A stretch of DNA of 64,000 nucleotides from Alphaproteobacteria bacterium (GTDB lineage Bacteria > Pseudomonadota > Alphaproteobacteria > Rhizobiales > Rhizobiaceae): contig JAHJHT010000009.1 in assembly GCA_018823835.1 (NCBI GenBank), positions 62,001 through 126,000 of the forward strand, given 5' to 3'. Of this stretch, positions 62,329 to 64,000 are shown in pieces. The notes beneath the pieces are model-generated. The model saw only the letters and a program-made list of their open reading frames with translations, did not search any database and was not told the DNA's origin. The position numbers and the translations under genes were made by a program. Position 1 is the first letter of the stretch; each line of letters begins with the position of its first letter.

Positions 62329-63981
62329 CTAGCGCCTGTCACGGATGTCGGTCAATGTCCGGGTCGGGGTAATCGCCTCGGGGTCCAGCCTTATCTCGAT
62401 GATGGAAGGCTTGCCGGCGGCCCGCGCGCGCTCGAAGGCCGGCGCGAAGTCGGCCGTCTTTTCAACGGTTTCGCCGTGCCCTCCATAGGCGCGGGCGAGC
62501 GCCGCGAAATCGGGATTCCTGAGATCGGTGCCGGAGACGCGGCCGGGATATTCGCGTTCCTGGTGCATGCGGATGGTGCCGTAGATGCCGTTGTTGACGA
62601 CGATGACGATGATCGGCAGTTCGTATTGCACGGCGGTGGCGAATTCCTGGCCGTTCATCATGAAGCAGCCGTCGCCGGCAAAGCAGATGACCTCGCGGTC
62701 GGGATGCAGCGCCTTGGCGGCGACCGCGGCCGGCGTGCCGTAGCCCATCGAGCCGGAAGTCGGGGCGGCCTGGGTGCCATAGCGGCGCCAGCGGTGGAAG
62801 CGGTGCGCCCAGGTGGCGTAGTTGCCGGCACCGTTGGTGATGATGGCGTCCTCGGGCAGCTGTTTCTCCAGCCAGGCGATGATCGGGCCCATCTGCACGG
62901 CGCCGGGCCCGGTTTCGGGCGGCGTCGACCAGGCGAGATAGGAGGCGTGCAGCGCGGGCGTGTTGTCGGCCCAGGCGGGCGGCGCCTTCGGGCCGCGGCC
63001 GGCGAAGGCCTCGGCAAAGGCCGCGGGCGACGCGTTGATGGCAAGCGTCGGACGGTAGACGCGGCCGAGTTCGCCGGCGTCAGGGTGGACGTGGACGAGC
63101 TTCTGATCCGGGTAGGGGCTTTTCAGCAGCGTGTAGTCCGACGACGGCATCTCGCTCATGCGGCCGCCGACCAGGAGGATCAGATCGGACTCCTTGATAT
63201 AGGCGGCGAGCTTGGGATTGGGGCCGATGCCCACATCGCCGGCGTAACAAGGGTGCAGGTGGTCGAACAGCATCTGGCGGCGGAAGGAGCAGCCGACCGG
63301 CAGAGCCCAGCTTTCGGCCGAGCGCTGGAAGCGGGAAACCGCCTCGGCGTCCCAGCGCGTGCCGCCGAGGATGACGAAGGGGCGCTCTACCTTGGCGAGC
63401 AACTCCTCGAGCTGCTGCATCTCATGCTCGCCGGGGCGGGTCTCGACCGGGGTGAAGGGCAGTGCGTCGGGGGCATCCGCGAAGGAGGTCAGCATGTCCT
63501 CGGGCAGCGAGACGACGACCGGGCCGGGGCGACCGGAGGTGGCGACCGCGAAGGCGCGGGTGACGAGTTCCGGGATGCGGGCGGCGTCGTCGATTTCGAC
63601 GACCCATTTGGCGATGTCGCCGAAGAAGCGCTTGTAGTCGACTTCCTGAAAGGCTTCGCGCTCGCGGGCGTGGCTGGCGACCTGGCCGATGAACAGGATC
63701 ATCGGAATGGAATCCTGCATGGCGATGTGGACGCCGGCGGACGCATTGGTGGCGCCGGGGCCGCGCGTGACGAAGCAGATGCCGGGCTTGCCGGTGAGGC
63801 GGCCCTGGCAATCGGCCATCATCGCCGCGCCGCCTTCCTGGCGGCAGACGAAGGTGCGGATGCGGTTGGAACTGTAGAGCGCGTCGAGCACGGCGAGATA
63901 GGATTCGCCGGGCACGCAGAAGATGCGGTCGACGCCGTTGGCCTCGAGCGCCTCGACGATCAGCTTTCCGCCGGTTTTCAT
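62329..63981 (-). CDS. Thiamine diphosphate-dependent enzyme (acetolactate synthase-like)
   Basis: A 550-residue ThDP enzyme with three domains in order. The pyrimidine-binding domain has the catalytic Glu49 in CRQEGGAAMMADCQGRLTG, the central domain spans about 190-320, and the PP domain has FAGDGCFMMNGQEF and VNNGIYGTIR for the GDG-N motif. It resembles acetolactate synthase large subunits, but the length and isolated context suggest one of the many related decarboxylases or synthases of unknown substrate. GGAGAAGCAGAAACC precedes ATG 63981. No small regulatory subunit gene follows in the window. Confidence 0.9.
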   Translation of the reverse strand: MKTGGKLIVEALEANGVDRIFCVPGESYLAVLDALYSSNRIRTFVCRQEGGAAMMADCQGRLTGKPGICFVTRGPGATNASAGVHIAMQDSIPMILFIGQVASHAREREAFQEVDYKRFFGDIAKWVVEIDDAARIPELVTRAFAVATSGRPGPVVVSLPEDMLTSFADAPDALPFTPVETRPGEHEMQQLEELLAKVERPFVILGGTRWDAEAVSRFQRSAESWALPVGCSFRRQMLFDHLHPCYAGDVGIGPNPKLAAYIKESDLILLVGGRMSEMPSSDYTLLKSPYPDQKLVHVHPDAGELGRVYRPTLAINASPAAFAEAFAGRGPKAPPAWADNTPALHASYLAWSTPPETGPGAVQMGPIIAWLEKQLPEDAIITNGAGNYATWAHRFHRWRRYGTQAAPTSGSMGYGTPAAVAAKALHPDREVICFAGDGCFMMNGQEFATAVQYELPIIVIVVNNGIYGTIRMHQEREYPGRVSGTDLRNPDFAALARAYGGHGETVEKTADFAPAFERARAAGKPSIIEIRLDPEAITPTRTLTDIRDRR

Positions 63982-64000
63982 GGTTTCTGCTTCTCCAGTT

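Noticed and set aside
1..64000. Search for transposases, integrases, tRNA-borne attachment sites, CRISPR arrays and phage genes
   Set aside because: None was recognised; the window looks like ordinary chromosomal sequence with small intergenic repeats.

Overview
The window reads as a chromosomal segment of a high-GC alphaproteobacterium of the order Hyphomicrobiales (Rhizobiales), probably near Mesorhizobium, Aminobacter or another Phyllobacteriaceae-like lineage. The reasons are a cyclic beta-glucan exporter of the NdvA/ChvA type at the left edge, RIME-like rhizobial intergenic repeats, a CtrA-type site, many ABC uptake systems and LysR regulators, and the overall base composition. No rRNA, tRNA, CRISPR array, transposase or phage gene was seen. 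I found 49 protein genes; ndvA is cut by the left edge.

Layout. 1-8.8 kb: the ndvA 3' part, a solitary ccmC, the protein AMPylase selO, two LysR regulators each divergent from an enzyme gene (a methyltransferase and an exported alpha/beta hydrolase), a TVP38/DedA-like membrane protein and a GFA-family protein. 8.9-22.9 kb is an envelope block: pbpC and an alpha-2-macroglobulin-like protein on the minus strand, divergent from tamA-tamB. 23-25 kb: an autotransporter-like surface protein with a possible SUEL-type lectin domain, preceded by a CtrA-like site. 25.4-31.9 kb: a dipeptide-type ABC uptake operon with two permeases and one fused double ATPase. 32-33.5 kb: a PNPOx-like protein, a lytic transglycosylase-like lipoprotein and a tiny secreted protein.

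33.8-40.6 kb is a catabolic cluster: MmgE/PrpD, a pyrrolysine-free MttB-family methyltransferase, an FAD/GcvT dehydrogenase of the dimethylglycine dehydrogenase type, a cysteine hydrolase and a cupin. I infer that it handles a methylated amine or betaine-like compound. It is followed by a LysR gene divergent from an SDR that lacks the usual Tyr/Lys pair.

42.5-56.2 kb holds a nearly complete reductive pyrimidine degradation system. PreT-PreA reduce uracil or thymine, a dihydropyrimidinase opens the ring, an M20-type amidohydrolase removes the carbamoyl group, and an omega-aminotransferase takes the beta-amino acid to a semialdehyde. A RutR-like TetR gene and a four-gene NitT/TauT-type ABC importer complete it. 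RutR-like operators lie before preT and before the aminotransferase. EthD, NYN-domain and LysE-family genes are interspersed. 56.3-64 kb: a cupin-TetR pair with a NemR-like operator, a CHRD protein, a Cys/Met-metabolism PLP enzyme, a three-gene membrane glycosyl transfer operon (GT2, LABN-domain protein, GT39) and a ThDP-dependent enzyme.

All functional calls rest on reading the translated sequences and recalled family motifs; no database search was run.
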